The position numbers and the translations under genes were made by a program. A stretch of 64,000 nt of DNA from Megamerina dolium (Eukaryota; Arthropoda; Insecta; Diptera; Megamerinidae), in the NCBI GenBank assembly GCA_963854835.1, contig OY978529.1, forward strand, positions 43,582,055-43,646,054, read 5' to 3'. Under the pieces are notes generated by a model. It ran no database searches and was not told the origin of the DNA. It saw only the letters and a list, made by a program, of their open reading frames with translations. Below are positions 23,501 to 35,871 of the stretch, one piece after another; within the stretch, counting starts at the first letter, position 1, and the number at the start of each line of letters is the position of its first letter.

Positions 23501-26500
23501 GAGATCAAAAATATTGAAGTCATCAAAGGCGTTTACACCGGTAACTTCAAGCTTTCTGAATATCCAGTTTTGGGAAATTGGAGGATAGCAGTGAGTGCGG
23601 GTGAAAGATACCCGTCCTCAGTATACTTTGAAGTTTCTAAATATGTTTTGCCAAAATATATTGTCAAAGTAGAGGCTACCGAAAAAGTATCTGTCAAAGA
23701 TGGTGATATGCAAGTTGTAGTTAGATCAAAGTAAGCTATATTAAATATAAATCCACATACTTCAAAATTCTATATTTGCACATATATTATAGCTATACTT
23801 ATGGAGAACCAGTAAACGGCAAGGTTACGCTTCTTCTTGGATTAAATACTCATTCCATTCACTTTTTTGATTCAAATGAACAAAAAGTTGCGCAACCCGA
23901 TCCGCCCATTCTAATTAAAACGACCAATATGGTTAATGGCAAGGCTAAATTCGATCTAAATGTAAAGGAATATGAATCCTACTTGGTACATAAAACCTAT
24001 CCGTATTATCTATCAATTACGGCTACTGTTGAAGAGAATTTTACTGGGGTTAAGCTTAATAGTACTACCGGAACTATGTTATACCCATACCGATATGCTA
24101 TGAGGTGTGCCAGCGAACAGATCTGTTACCAGTTCCACCCGAATAAGGAATCAAATCTGACAATTCACATTTCACACGTTGACGGAACGAGCTTAAAAGA
24201 TACTAAGTCAACAGTAAAACTAATATACACTGAGGACCTTACAAAATATTGGGGTTATGATGAAAATAAGGAAGCCAAAAATGAAAACAAAGAGTTCGTA
24301 TTTGAGAGTCACATGAACGAAACGGGAATGGCAGATTTCAAAGTTTCACTGCCCGAATTAACAGATTATGAAAATTATACGCATGCCTACAAAATGCGCG
24401 TAGAATACGCTGACGAAGTTGTGGATTTGAATCAAATATATCAACTAAGAGAACCGAAATATTTGGATAATATAGAAACACCGAAGGAGCCAATGAATTA
24501 TTTTAAATCAAATGTTCAATACGAAAATAAAACATATGAGTAAGTGTTTTTGCAAAATAGTAAAAGAGTTATTTACAGTTCACTCACGATACGGTACATA
24601 TTTATAGATACAATTTGGGCAATGAAGCTACATTCACGCTAAATTCAAGTGAACCCATACCATATTTTGTATATGTTTTAGTAGGACGTGGTAATATATT
24701 GCATACTGAACGTATTAATTTGCCAGATCAGCCAAAAATATACAACTTTACGTTCACAACAACATTTGCGATGGCACCTTCAGGTCGAATCTATTTCCAC
24801 TATATAGATCAGCTCGGCGAATTACATTTCACTGAGACATACTTCAGTGTAAATGCGGAATTACAAAACAAGGTACTAAACGAAGTGTATTTTCAAATTT
24901 CCTCGATCTACTATTTATGGTTTTTCTAACTCTAGATCGAAATCACATCTACGGATAAGGTAAAGCCAGGTGGGGAAGTTGCTCTTCATATTAAAACTGC
25001 GCCAAACTCCTTTGTGGGACTATTAGCAGTAGACCAAAGTGTTTTGCTGTTCAAACAAAACAACGAGATAGATGAAAATAGCTTTATATGGCGATTGGGA
25101 TCATATTCTACATATACTCGTAGGCAGGGAGGTTTTTCACCATATCCAGGAGAAGTGGCAGGGCTAGTTACGTTGACCAATGCCGATTATTTGTACAACA
25201 GGACTCGGCCGGATTCAAAATGTATGTTCTATCGCTTTTATTAATTAGTCAGATTTCGTGTAATCCAAATACATATGCAGGGTCATTACTTGAGAGGTCT
25301 GGAACTCATCACGAGGACCATTCGACCTTCCGATCTCCTGTATTAAAATCCAGTCCAGCATCAGGATTCGTTAGACTTAGTTCTTCATCTCAATCGATTG
25401 GTTCGATAAAAAGTACCATTGCGGTTAGAAAAGATTTCTCAGAGACATGGATTTTCGACAATATCAACAAGTAAATAATATTTTTGAGAATCTGCATGAT
25501 ACAGAATATCACTTACAATTTCATTTGTTATATTAGCACTGAAACAGAAGAATTTACCTGGTCAAAGGTAATACCAGATACTATCACTTCATGGGTATTG
25601 AAAGGATTCTCTGTGAATGAGGAAAAAGGACTTGGAGTTACAAAAGAGGCCACAAAGATTAAGACTTTTCAACCATTCTTCATTTCAATTAGATTGCCGT
25701 ACTCAGTGAAGAGAGGTTGTTCATTTTCCTACTTAATGTCAAATATAAGGACATTTTAATTTTCTCTTCTTCTTCTTCTTCCAGGTGAGGTTATTAATGT
25801 ACCGGCTTTGGTGTTCAACTACTTGGACAAAGACCTTGACGTGGAAGTTGTCCTGGATAATACTGATAATGAATATGAATTCACTGATGTTACCAATGAA
25901 ATTATAAATGAGCCAAAACGATCGAAAACTATTCGCGTGGCCTCAAATTCAGCAACGGGAGTTTCATTTATGATACGGCCTAAAATTATTGGAAACATCA
26001 TGTTGAAATTCACTGCAATTTCTCCCATTGCTGGAGATGCAATTCATAAAACATTAAAAGTCGTTGCGGAAGGCGTTACCGAATACGCTAATCGCGCATA
26101 TTTAGTTAATCTAAAAGATTCGTCTGAATTTAAAGAATCATTTGAGTTAAAATTGCCAAATCAAATTGTTCCTCATTCACAACATGTCGAGTTTGCAGTT
26201 GTTGGTGATTTACTAGGTCCCGTCCTGCTTAACATAGAAAATTTAATACGGATGCCTACAGGCTGTGGAGAACAGACTACGTCACAACTGGTGTTTAATT
26301 ATGTGGTATTGGAATATTTAAAGGTACGTTCGTTTCTAGTCTTCTCCGTGTGTATTTAATCAATTCGAAATTTTTACAGAATACCAATAATTTTAAACCG
26401 GCAATTGAAATGAAAATCAAACATAATTTAGAAACTGGTTACCAAAATATTCTTAACTATCGTCACGATGATGGTGCTTTCAGTTCATTTGGGCCATCCA

Positions 26501-28076
26501 CAAAAGAGGATAAACCTATTAACGGCTCCACTTGGTTAACTGCATATATTGTACGTAACCTTCAGAAATCGAAAAAATATGTGGACATCAATGACAAAAT
26601 ACTGGAGGAAGGGCTAAGTTATTTGGCAAAAAGTCAAGCAGAAAATGGTTCTTTCATTGAGAAGGGAGACTACTTTTATTCATCGCAGAAGGATCATATC
26701 GTACTAACTGCCAATGTTTTGTTGGCATTTTTGGAAAATAAGGTATGTATGGATTCTCAACTAAATGAACTTATAAATTTGTATCGATATCGTATTCGGC
26801 AGCAGGAAATCAAATTTTTATCATAATTTTGGATTTTTTATGTTCTTTTTCCACAGACCCTTTCTGCAAAGTATCAAACCAATATTGATAATGGTTTCAA
26901 ATACATTTTGGAAAACATCGAGAAAGCTGAAAATGTATATGTAAAGGTATTGGCTGCTTATACTCTCCACATAGCAGAGCTTCCGTCGTCCAAAGACATC
27001 ATCTCAAGCCTTAAAGGTTTGGCTAAAACCGAGGATGATCGTATGTGGTGGTCAAAAACTGAAAATAAACGGGATGTGTGGTGGCGCTGGGCACATAGCA
27101 ATGATGTAGAAATTACTTCATACATGCTATTACTTTTATTAGACAACCCATCGGAGACAACGGATAGTGTTTTGCCAATTATTAGATGGTTGGTGGCACA
27201 ACGTAATAGTTATGGTGGATTTAGCTCAACACAAGATACAGTCGTTGGTCTACAAGCTTTAACTAAATTTGTGCTGAAATCTGGATACAAAGCTGCCGAT
27301 ATGGAGATTAATGTGATTTCGAAAACAGGCGATAAAATACACCAGGAAACTATTACCACCAATAACGATAACGCTTTACTTATGCAAAGCGTTGAGGTGA
27401 GAAGAAATGCCAAACCCACTCGTACTCGTATCTCGTTAAATAAATAAATATCATATATACATATTTATTGTTACAGCTTCCGGCAAAAACAACCGCTATC
27501 GATTTTCACACCAAAGGCAAAGGTGCAGCTTTAGTACAGATCTCTTATCAATACAATGTGATCGAAAGCGAAGAGAAACCGACATTTACCATTAAATCTA
27601 TTGTAAATAAGGATGTGCCGCCTTTCAAATTAGATCTAATTGTCTGTGTAGATTATGCCGGTGCAAATGAGGCTTCCAATATGGCCGTATTGGAGGTATC
27701 CATGCCATCAGGATATATGGTGGATACAGATAATTTTGAAAACATATTGAGTGTGAACAGAGTCCGAGTAAGTTAAATGAATTACTTCATAGATTCCCAC
27801 AATTGACACTATTTCTATTTAATTTAGCATGTCGAAACCAAGAATTCTGAATCGATTCTAGTAATCTATATTGAAAGCCTGCATAAAAACGAAAAGCAAT
27901 GTTTGCCAGTAGAAGCGTTCAAATCATTCCCTGTCGCTAAGCAAAAACCAGCTTCCGTTGTTGTATACGATTACTATGATCCAACAAAGAAGGCAACCGA
28001 CTATTATGAAGTTGAATCAAAACTTTGTGACATATGTGAGGACGAAGACTGCAAAAAGCATTGCGAATCAACATAA
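20516..28076 (+). CDS. Tep: Thioester-containing protein, copy C (13 exons)
   Basis: This is the third and most distinct TEP copy. Exons: 20516-20580, 23003-23408, 23477-23730, 23793-24539, 24608-24872, 24936-25221, 25281-25470, 25537-25715, 25785-26323, 26380-26742, 26857-27396, 27477-27767, 27828-28076 (4374 nt, 1457 residues). Signal peptide and thioester (GCGEQ, 26261-26275) are intact. Exon 7 is 24 bases longer than in A and B, and its first half is unrelated, with a basic, His- and Ser-rich run (GTHHEDHSTFRSP). Exon 13 is 9 bases shorter, giving the tail CDIC...CKKHCEST. Exons 8-11 and their introns are nearly identical to copy A. Intron 1 ends inside foreign DNA with two tandem acceptors, so a form with 10 extra residues after the signal peptide is possible. 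Confidence 0.92.
21511..21884. mobile_element. Possible pogo/Tigger-like MITE in intron 1 of copy C
   Basis: The block starts CAGTAATCCTGTTTAATTGG and ends with the inverted counterpart (TCAATTAAGCGGGAAATACTG), flanked by TA on both sides. The ends match imperfectly with one gap. CAGTA termini and TA targets recall pogo-type elements. No transposase coding was seen in its 374 bases. Confidence 0.4.
22518..22920 (-). mobile_element. piggyBac-like transposon, 3' end fragment
   Basis: Minus-strand codons at about 22913-22674 encode the C-terminal end of a piggyBac-type transposase. They run from L-G-R-P-S through a Cys-rich knuckle (NCPRGRCKMPCCTGYP, then CEKCGVSHC) to FKKFHT and a stop. The element end is probably at 22522, where TTAA (22518-22521) is followed by CCCTTAAATGC, matching the TTAA target and CCC-type ends of the family. 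The 5' part of the transposase is missing, since homology stops where TEP intron 1 ends. Confidence 0.75.
22973..23002 (+). promoter_or_regulatory. Tandem splice acceptors before exon 2 of copy C
   Basis: Two similar sequences, TTTCTGCTTATATACAG ending at 22972 and TTTCTGCTTATTTTCAG ending at 23002, precede exon 2. They are 30 bases apart and both keep the reading frame. The second matches the acceptor used in A and B. The first would add ten codons beginning N-F-T-E-F just after the signal peptide. Confidence 0.5.
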
Positions 28077-28117
28077 GGAGCATGTTTATGTAATTTTTGT
28101 TTTATTTAACAACCTTT

Positions 28118-28123
28118 AATAAA
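28118..28123 (+). terminator. Polyadenylation signal of TEP copy C
   Basis: AATAAA lies 41 bases after the stop codon of copy C. Confidence 0.65.
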
Positions 28124-31100
28124 TAGAATTCATGCTTATACTACTATTATGCATTTTTGGACTTTTTTGTCGAGCAAATCATGACACCTTCTCAGTTCTC
28201 TCTCAATCAAATTTAGAACAAAATTCGATCAATGATAGATTTGTCATTTTGATTCGTCATCTTATCAACGTTTGTTTTCGTGTTATCGACTTTGTTGAAC
28301 AACATGTTTAATAATTCACTATGATTGCAAACATTGAATACTGCTTAAGGACTAAAGAATGGTTGCAAACTTGTACAATATTTAACTGAATTATATTAAA
28401 ATTATGTTTTACAAATTCCAAATTTTGTTTTTTAATTTTAATATGTAAATATTATATCATCTACTACTTACCGCTATTGCTTGCGATGCTACCAGTGGTT
28501 GTAATGCCTGTAGTGGTACTACCGCTCTTTGATACTGCATCCGCAATAACAACCACAACAAAAATGTGGCTTAGCACAAATACACTAAGTGTTGAATGAA
28601 ACATGTACGTACTTAACATATTGTCAACTGTCATTTAGAGAGAACGAATTTCTAGAAAAATTTTTTATTATGTTTATTAAATTCCCATCGAAAATAATAT
28701 CCGATTTATTTTCTGCATTCACATGCAAAAGTCAAACATATTCATTTTCTTTTATTTACATATAATGATTTGGTATCAAATTTCTATATGAGAGGATTAT
28801 TCAACATATTCACACATTTTCCTTTTTCCATATCCTACGAAAATTGCTATTTATCAAAAGAAAACATAAATAAAAGTAGATTACCTACTAGCTAAGTAGA
28901 AACTGCGTACTGCTTTCCAACAATTTCTATAACTTCTATACGTTTCACAAGCATTTTTATTTTATTTTCACACATAATATATATGATTCATATGATCTTT
29001 GAAATTAGTATGTCCAACTTTTGAAGATATTAGTTAATTAGTAATTTAAGTTTTATATATAATACGATCAACTTATATTCTTTGTTTTTAAATTAACTTG
29101 TACCACATTAGAAAAATCGCTCAAATATGCAAAATTTCCAAATGAAATTTACTTGACTAGAATTGGCATCACTGGCTATTTATATACACTGCACTTTTGA
29201 TTCAAAATTTACGCATATGAATATGTAAACATAAATGCATTTATATGTAAATATTAAAATGTTTGTCTGCGCAAGTGACTCAAGAAAAACTTCAACCGTT
29301 CAAAAAATAAATATTTACATAACGTACAAACATCTATGAACATGTAATGGCTATCAATAAAGGAAATCGACAGAAACGAATAACACGATTCATTTACGAG
29401 AATCACGAGAACTCTACGCAAAAATAAAAAAAGAGTAAATTCAAAACGCGACGCGCTGGCGGTTTGTACTCGATTATGGAGGCAATTGTCATATAATTTT
29501 GTAAGTTGAAATAACAGAATCAATATATGAATTGAATGTGACTTTGCTCCTTCACCGTCACAATATATACACGTTATTAATGCGAACTTAATGCAATTTT
29601 ACACTAGACACGTGCACCGATGATAAACGTATGACAAACGAAATGCTCGTTGTGGGAACACATCCGTCTACAGTGATGACCGATTTGGCACTGAACTGCT
29701 ATGAAATATACAGCATCCCTATGTAGCGTATGCAAGAATGCACATATAATAACAAAACATTTTATTTTGGAATTCAGAGCGTACATCGACGTATAGGAGC
29801 ATAAATAAAATCCTAGAATTTGATGCAGCAAAAGAGATGTACTAGAATAAAGAGCAGAGCATCTAATATTCGCCCCAAGAAAATGTTAAATTTAGATGCT
29901 CTTATAACAGCAGTGAGTAGGTACATTTTAACATCTTTACATCTTTACAACTTTACTGTTCATAGAAGTCCTGCATCTCTCGTCTCTCGTACTTGATGCT
30001 CTTAACCGGCATAGATATAAATATTTTTTAGACATTTTATTTTAGATATATTTTGTATTGGTTTACAGTCGGTAGGCAAGATGTAATTTCGCCAGAATTG
30101 TTAACATTTCGGAAATAAAGCACAATGTGTCATCAGAAAGCTTTTGCGATAGAAAATACCATTATTTTCCCCTATCCTTGTTGAAGGAATTTTTTATATA
30201 GTACATAAGCAAATGTAAATGAAAAGCTTCATCAAATGATTAACTGCTTCCCCTTTTCAATTAAAACTCTGATACCAAACCAAGTAATTATGAAACCGAA
30301 ATGAGTCTTAATATGAGAATTTTCTTTGTATCTCCATTATTTATTATTGAATGATACCATCGAAAATTAAAATTGAACTAAATCCTCCTGATAATGGACC
30401 TAAAAATCATTATTATCAAGTTTCGGAAATATAAATTCCATAATTCTTTGATAGCAATCATTCATAAAATTTTTAAGTGAAAACATTAATAAAATTATTT
30501 AAAGAAGAATTCAAAAACCCCTCAATTGATATAAACGAGAGCCCAAGCGTCTGATTAGTGGAAGGGTCATATTTTTGGTATAGAATTAAAACAAGAAAAT
30601 CACTTTTAAGGTCCCGAAAAGAGTTTATTTCTGAAAAGCATTTAAACATGTGTGAATTGCGTGTATAGGAAGTGTCTTTGAAACTAATCCAATTTGCAAT
30701 ATTTAATAGCCAATAAAGTGTAAATGAGCCTCCGGGACTTTTCCTATTTTATTCACGAGCAAGCCATTATTTTCAAATCTGATGCGCTTTGACTATACCA
30801 AAAGGTATTTATAACGGTAACTTTAGTAGTGTTAAAGCTTTCTAGCAAAAGTTCAAAATCGATTGAAATAAAGTTTTGAAACAATATTTCGTTAAAAGTA
30901 TGAAAGCTTTATAAAGAGCACAGAAAAAAACATAATCAGCTGATGACTGTCGACAACTGCGAAAAAGAAGAAGACAAACCTAAATATGTTGGTAGGTACA
31001 TGTAATTCTACAACTATCGTAGTCTACTTTTCTGTGTTTTCATATTGCATTTTTTTTCTTATCAATCGGTAATTTCTCTTATACAATTCAATCCGTCATT

Positions 31101-32429
31101 TTATTATTCAACTTAACTGTTGTTGCTACAATGTGAAATGTGAAAAAAATAGATAAATTGAAAACTGTATATTGTTAAAAAACTTCACGCTAGCAAGTTA
31201 ATAAAATTAATCCAAATCAATATGTGTTATCAATTATGTTCAATCATACATATGTACCTATAAGTGATACAAGTGGTGTTCGTATCAAAATTTTGCCTTC
31301 CATAGAACAATTATAATACTCGTTTAATGTGTGCGTATACGTTTACTACGATCTCCTTGACCTAACGCCATGTTCAAGAGTACATCTCGTTTCGAAGAAA
31401 ACAAAACAAAAAAATCATGAAAAAGCAGAAAAAGGACAATAAAATTGCACGCAAGTGTACGTACATATATATAACGTAGATGCTTGCATTTGTATTTATA
31501 ATCGTCAACTTATGTTCCATGGAGCATAAAAGAAATCAGTTTGTATTGAGTGCACTTGTCAATATCAACAAATTCAACATAATTTTATTCAAATTGACTA
31601 ATAAAATAAATATCGAAACATAATAAGATAGTAATAATATCACAAATATGTAACTATGATTACGTTAATGGATGTCTTTGTTAAACTTTGTCTGCTACCC
31701 GTCATTTACTCAACATCTATTAAAGTCAATACAAACACAAAATAATACAATAATTTCGTTAAACTATCAGCAAATGGACATCGAATTACATTTTTCTTGG
31801 TGGTGCCTCAATTCGCCGAAAAAATAATGGGTTCTTCTATGGGACGCAGTGTACCAAATACATCTATTGTAACTTGCATTTCATGCTTTGGGTAAATTTT
31901 GTAATAGAACGTTTTTTTATTTTAGTTACTTACATCTTCATTTGACATATATATATTTGATATATATGATATTAAACCGAGGAGAAAATTTACAGGAATA
32001 TTTTATATGCTATCATTAACTTTACGTATGTTCACGTTTCTTCAAAACACAAATAATATATAAGTATTGTCTATAATCGTATAGTACAACTTAGTGATTT
32101 TGAACCCAACGCTCTTGGGGATAAAACTCGCTTGCTCATAACGGAGCTGTGTTTCAACAATTTGAATTTAAAGTGATCTACCATAGCATCCACACCTTTT
32201 AATAAGGCTACCTACTTTGCATAACCCGAAATTGCAAATAACCGTATCAATTTCAAATTATCGCTCGTACTTAGCTTAGCTACTAATAAAACAAAAACAA
32301 CAACAAAGGTGCTAACTTAGCAGAAAAGGAGGAATATTGCAACTATTTTTAAAACATTTTATCAATAACATTATCAGAATTTGTTTTTTTTTAACACCCT
32401 GTGCCGTAGTTTGAGCCATTTTTCCCAAT

Positions 32430-32722
32430 TTTTCAGCAATTTTCGTTTGGTTTGGACTTCAATTTCAAGAATTGCAACTTCGATTTTGTGTTTCAAAGTC
32501 TCAGTCATCTCTGGGTGGTTAGCGTAACACTTAATATAAACTGCTCCCTACAGGAATTTTAAAACGACACCTTACTCATTTCCGAAGAAAAATTACCTAA
32601 TGATGCCGTCGGACCAAAAACCACACCAAACAGTTACTCTTTGTGGCTTCTCAACAATCACGTATGGATTCTCTGATCCCCAAATCGAAATTAAGAATAT
32701 TCTTCAGAAGAAAACATTACCT
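32430..32722 (-). mobile_element. Mariner-type transposase fragment
   Basis: The minus strand reads R-I-W-G-S-E-N-P-Y-V-I-V-E-K-P-Q then R-V-T-V-W-C-G-F-W-S-D-G-I-I, a well-known central block of Tc1/mariner transposases. It is followed, after a stop and a shift, by Y-A-N-H-P-E-M-T-E-T-L-K. It lies outside the terminal repeats of the neighbouring element and is a separate, truncated copy. Confidence 0.7.
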
Positions 32723-32771
32723 TACACATTCTCCTGTATGGTTTTATTTCGTTTGTATGTTTTATGTACTA

Positions 32772-33977
32772 AGGAGTGCGTCGAATGAAATTGTCCTGTA
32801 CAAAAATGATAAAATCTTTTGAACCAGTAGTCCCATTTCTATAAACTAAAGTATTTTATTTTGAAAATTATTATTAGATTAAAAAAAAAAAAGAAACCAG
32901 GAATTATTATTTTTTAATAAAAAGTCTTATTTTTTCAGGAATCCCTTGGCCGCTTTTTTTGTTGCCTTCATCTCCTTTTTTACTAAAGCCCAGTATCTCT
33001 CAATCGGCCTTAGTTCTGGACCGTTTGGTGGATTGGCTTCTCTAGGCACCAAAATCACTTCTTTCTTTTGGAACCACTCTAAGGCCGTTTTACTGTAGTG
33101 ACATGAAGCGAGCTCACACCAAAAAAACGTGGACACTTCATGTTGGTGCAAAAATAGAAGCAATCTTTTTGCAAGCATTCCTTCACATATTTTTCGCTGT
33201 TTATTGTACCCGATGTCACGAATGTGCTGCTCCTTTTGCCGCAACTGCAAATTGCCTGCCAAACAAGGAATTTCTTTGGGAATCCTGTAATTTTTTTGGC
33301 TTTGAATTTTTCAGCAACATTTTCTCGATAATCGGCCGTATAAAATTCCTGGCCAGAAAGCTGGGAAAAGTCCTCTATAACCTAAGTCTCGTCGTCCATT
33401 ATGCAGCATTCAAATTTCTTGACGAAATTTTGGTTCAGCATTTTAACTCGTTGTTTTGTGGTTTTATTCTTAACGGCGTTTCTATCCGGAACTTATTGCA
33501 CTTTGTACGTCTTCAGCCCAGCTTCCTTCTTAGTCCTGCGCACAAAAGATTCTGAGCAATTAGCGTTCACCTCCAATTTCTTTTCCGAAATATTTGGATT
33601 TCTCTTCAAAATTGTCACAACGTTCTTCGCCTTTTCACGGTCATGTGGCCCCTTCTTTTTACCAGAGCCTTTCCTCCGATCAATACGCGGTTCTTCCTTA
33701 AAGCGTTTAATAACGTGAGAAATGGTTTTAGGGTTATCCCCTACCTCTTTGGCAATTTTTTTAAATGACCAGTGTGATTGCTTATTTTAATAATATTTTC
33801 TCGCACTTCCACTTCGTTTGCCATATTCGCGTTAAAAAGATCTTTATTGTCCATAACTGACATATAATATTTTCTGATATTTAAATCAGAGCTACTAAGA
33901 TAAAAATTTTTGATTTTGAATCTTTCAATAGAACAGTATGGGAAGAAATGTAACGGACAATTTTATTCGACGCACTT
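32772..33977 (-). mobile_element. Full-length but decayed Tc1/mariner element, DD37E type
   Basis: Terminal inverted repeats of about 25 bases bound a 1206-base element: AGGAGTGCGTCGAAT at 32772 and its counterpart AAGTGCGTCGAAT read inward from 33977. TA flanks both ends. The minus strand encodes a transposase starting MANEVEVRE near 33823, with a helix-turn-helix region, the first acidic site (C-I-M-D-D-E-T), the second block (C-E-L-A-S-C-H-Y) and the last block (PELRPIERYWA). The gap between second and third catalytic positions is 37 residues, as in the ITmD37E group. The second Asp reads Glu, and stops and frameshifts are present, so it is inactive. Confidence 0.85.
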
Positions 33978-34053
33978 TATATATGTTATATGTTTTATAT
34001 TTCTTCAATAATATAGTATACAGTAGGTTTAAACTATTGATGTTTATTTTTAG

Positions 34054-35452
34054 ATCCCAACCAAAGGATGATCAAGAAGACATTCTTATATCGAATGTAA
34101 ATAAAATTAAGAAAAAGGAAAATATCATATTGCGCATTATTAAGCGTAGAAAAAAGGTATGAATAAAGAGAAATAAAGAAACAAAACAAATATTAATTAT
34201 TGGATGTGCTTTCAGAATCGTCCGAATCTGATCAAAATGTTCTGGAACAACAAAGATGCCAACTACTCTAAACTAACGAGTAAGCACAGAGTAGATAGGT
34301 AAAACAATATACAAAATATCTACATTATAATCACAGATAAGATGAACAATATTAGGCTTTTTCCTTCAGTGCATCAAATTTTTCGTCATAACAATATGAA
34401 CTTTGATTGGTCAAACCTTTTTTTCAATCACATCTTTAATGTTTAATATTGTTTATGTGATTTGTGGATTATATTTAATTAATTTCAATGGCGTGCCAAT
34501 CAGGCAACAAGAGAGATGTGATTTAGGCCTGAATGCGCTTCGAAGCACTGTAAAAGAATCAAATGTAATTTAAATTTGAAACTTATAATTATAATGTAAA
34601 CATTCCAAATTTAAGAGCTAGAATCTCAGACGAAAAGTATCGAATATTTTCCAAAATTTATTTAGACCGCAATTAATATCGGCAATGTTTCCGGAATAAA
34701 AAAAGTTGAACCTTAAAATACAATATTTAAATTTCCATAATTTATGACTATAAGTAATATGTGGAGGCACAAATAATTTACATACTAACAAATAGCTACA
34801 AGTACGCACCGGGCTTCAGTCTACGCATTTTAGAAAGAGCCGCTGATTCAATACATTTCTATGACACATATGTGTATTTCCCATAAAAATTGAAATTTGT
34901 ATTTTCAGTGAAATCCAACTACAAGATCTGGATGTTAGTAGTTTAATGATGTCGAAAACGATGGCTGAAGCATCAACACATGCATTTACATCCGCTATTA
35001 CCAATTCCAACCAAGGCAGTTGTTTGGATCTCGAATGGGAGCATGAATATGCAAATATGCATCTCTACAACTCGAGTGAAACGCGAAAGAAAGACGAAGA
35101 CTGTTTAAAATCATCTGAATCAAGGCAGTCATTTCCGTCACCTTCCTATGAAATGATGTATCAAAAAGAGTATAATGTACAAGCGGAGAAAAGAATCGAC
35201 AGTATGGAAGCTAGTATTTCATGCGATAATGTTTATTCGCAAAACTCCCAATCACATATTTCTACACCCAATTCCCTGGAATGGGACATTGACGAGCCGC
35301 AACAATGGGAACTACATACGGAAGGTGATGATCAACTAGACTATGAAACACTAAAGCTTTTATATGAAATTGAACAATTAAAAAATCGAGTACTCAACGA
35401 GACAGGTGATGCATTGGGCGAAAAGTCCATTCCTGCAATGATGATAACATGA
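34054..35452 (+). CDS. Unrecognised gene, last three exons
   Basis: I do not recognise this gene. Three plus-strand exons join in phase: 34054-34156, 34216-34298 and 34909-35452 (TGA). All have GT-AG borders. The first ends in a strongly basic segment (K-K-K-E-N-I-I-L-R-I-I-K-R-R-K-K). The second reads N-R-P-N-L-I-K-M-F-W. The last is acidic and Ser-rich, with two related motifs (LDLEWEHE and NSLEWDIDE) and a short C-terminal helix (L-L-Y-E-I-E-Q-L-K-N-R) that could form a coiled coil. No membrane segment or enzyme motif was seen. Earlier exons were not found; the phase at 34054 needs an upstream exon ending with two spare bases. The DD37E transposon lies in the preceding intron, 76 bases from the acceptor. 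AATAAA at 35866 may end the transcript. Confidence 0.65.
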
Positions 35453-35865
35453 TCAGTTGATTTTAAGTTCTATAGATTTACTATATACAATTGATCGTAT
35501 TGTTAAAAACAAAACCGATTATGATTAGAAGTAATTGCTACTTAAGATCATACATATGTGGTAAATAATGTTTATACAAATAACCCTAATGCTCTGTTTT
35601 ACTTGCTCGTATGTTTAGAGAAGCACAATTTCGCTTTTTTCAACTTTATTAGGTCTGGCACCGTAGATCTTCAGACTGAAATTACTCTGTCTCTCCTAAG
35701 TGAAAAGCACTCTGTTTGTAAAGCAATCGCACAGAATCTCTTCTACCATTTTAGTTGTAATTTCAGATAGACTTGTGACATTTTTACCATATGGTAGTTA
35801 CATGTACGTACAATGGAATATATATATAAGTAAACTTATGTATATTATCATTAAGTGCCTTTACA

Positions 35866-35871
35866 AATAAA
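35866..35871 (+). terminator. Possible polyadenylation signal of the unrecognised gene
   Basis: AATAAA lies about 410 bases after the stop codon in AT-rich sequence. Other AATAAA-like strings lie nearby, so the assignment is weak. Confidence 0.35.

Larger units (their letters stand above)
1..28140 (+). repeat. Tandem array of three TEP gene units (A, B, C)
   Basis: Three direct copies of a gene-sized unit lie head to tail: A about 1-10204, B about 10205-18974 and C about 18975-28140. The first bases of the window recur at 10205 and, more diverged, at 18975. Each unit holds the 5' flank, a signal-peptide exon, a long first intron and 12 further exons. A and B are nearly identical, with an offset of 10204 bases upstream of intron 1 and 8770 bases after it. 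Unit A opens exactly at the window edge, so more copies could lie to the left. Confidence 0.93.
28140..34053. other. Gene-poor stretch; one candidate micro-exon, then transposon relics
   Basis: No convincing gene was found between the TEP array and the unrecognised plus-strand gene. Open frames at 29254-29831 are short, lack motifs and look random. One possible minus-strand exon ends at a good donor at 28472 (AGCG then GTAAGT). It would encode a Ser/Thr/Gly-rich run (S-K-S-G-S-T-T-T-G-I-T-T-T-G), with a possible acceptor near 28532; I hold this only weakly. The far end, from 32430, is occupied by mariner-type relics listed separately. Confidence 0.5.

Noticed and set aside
33103..33718. Plus-strand frames of 150 and 105 codons
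   Set aside because: They are antisense shadows of the minus-strand DD37E transposase.
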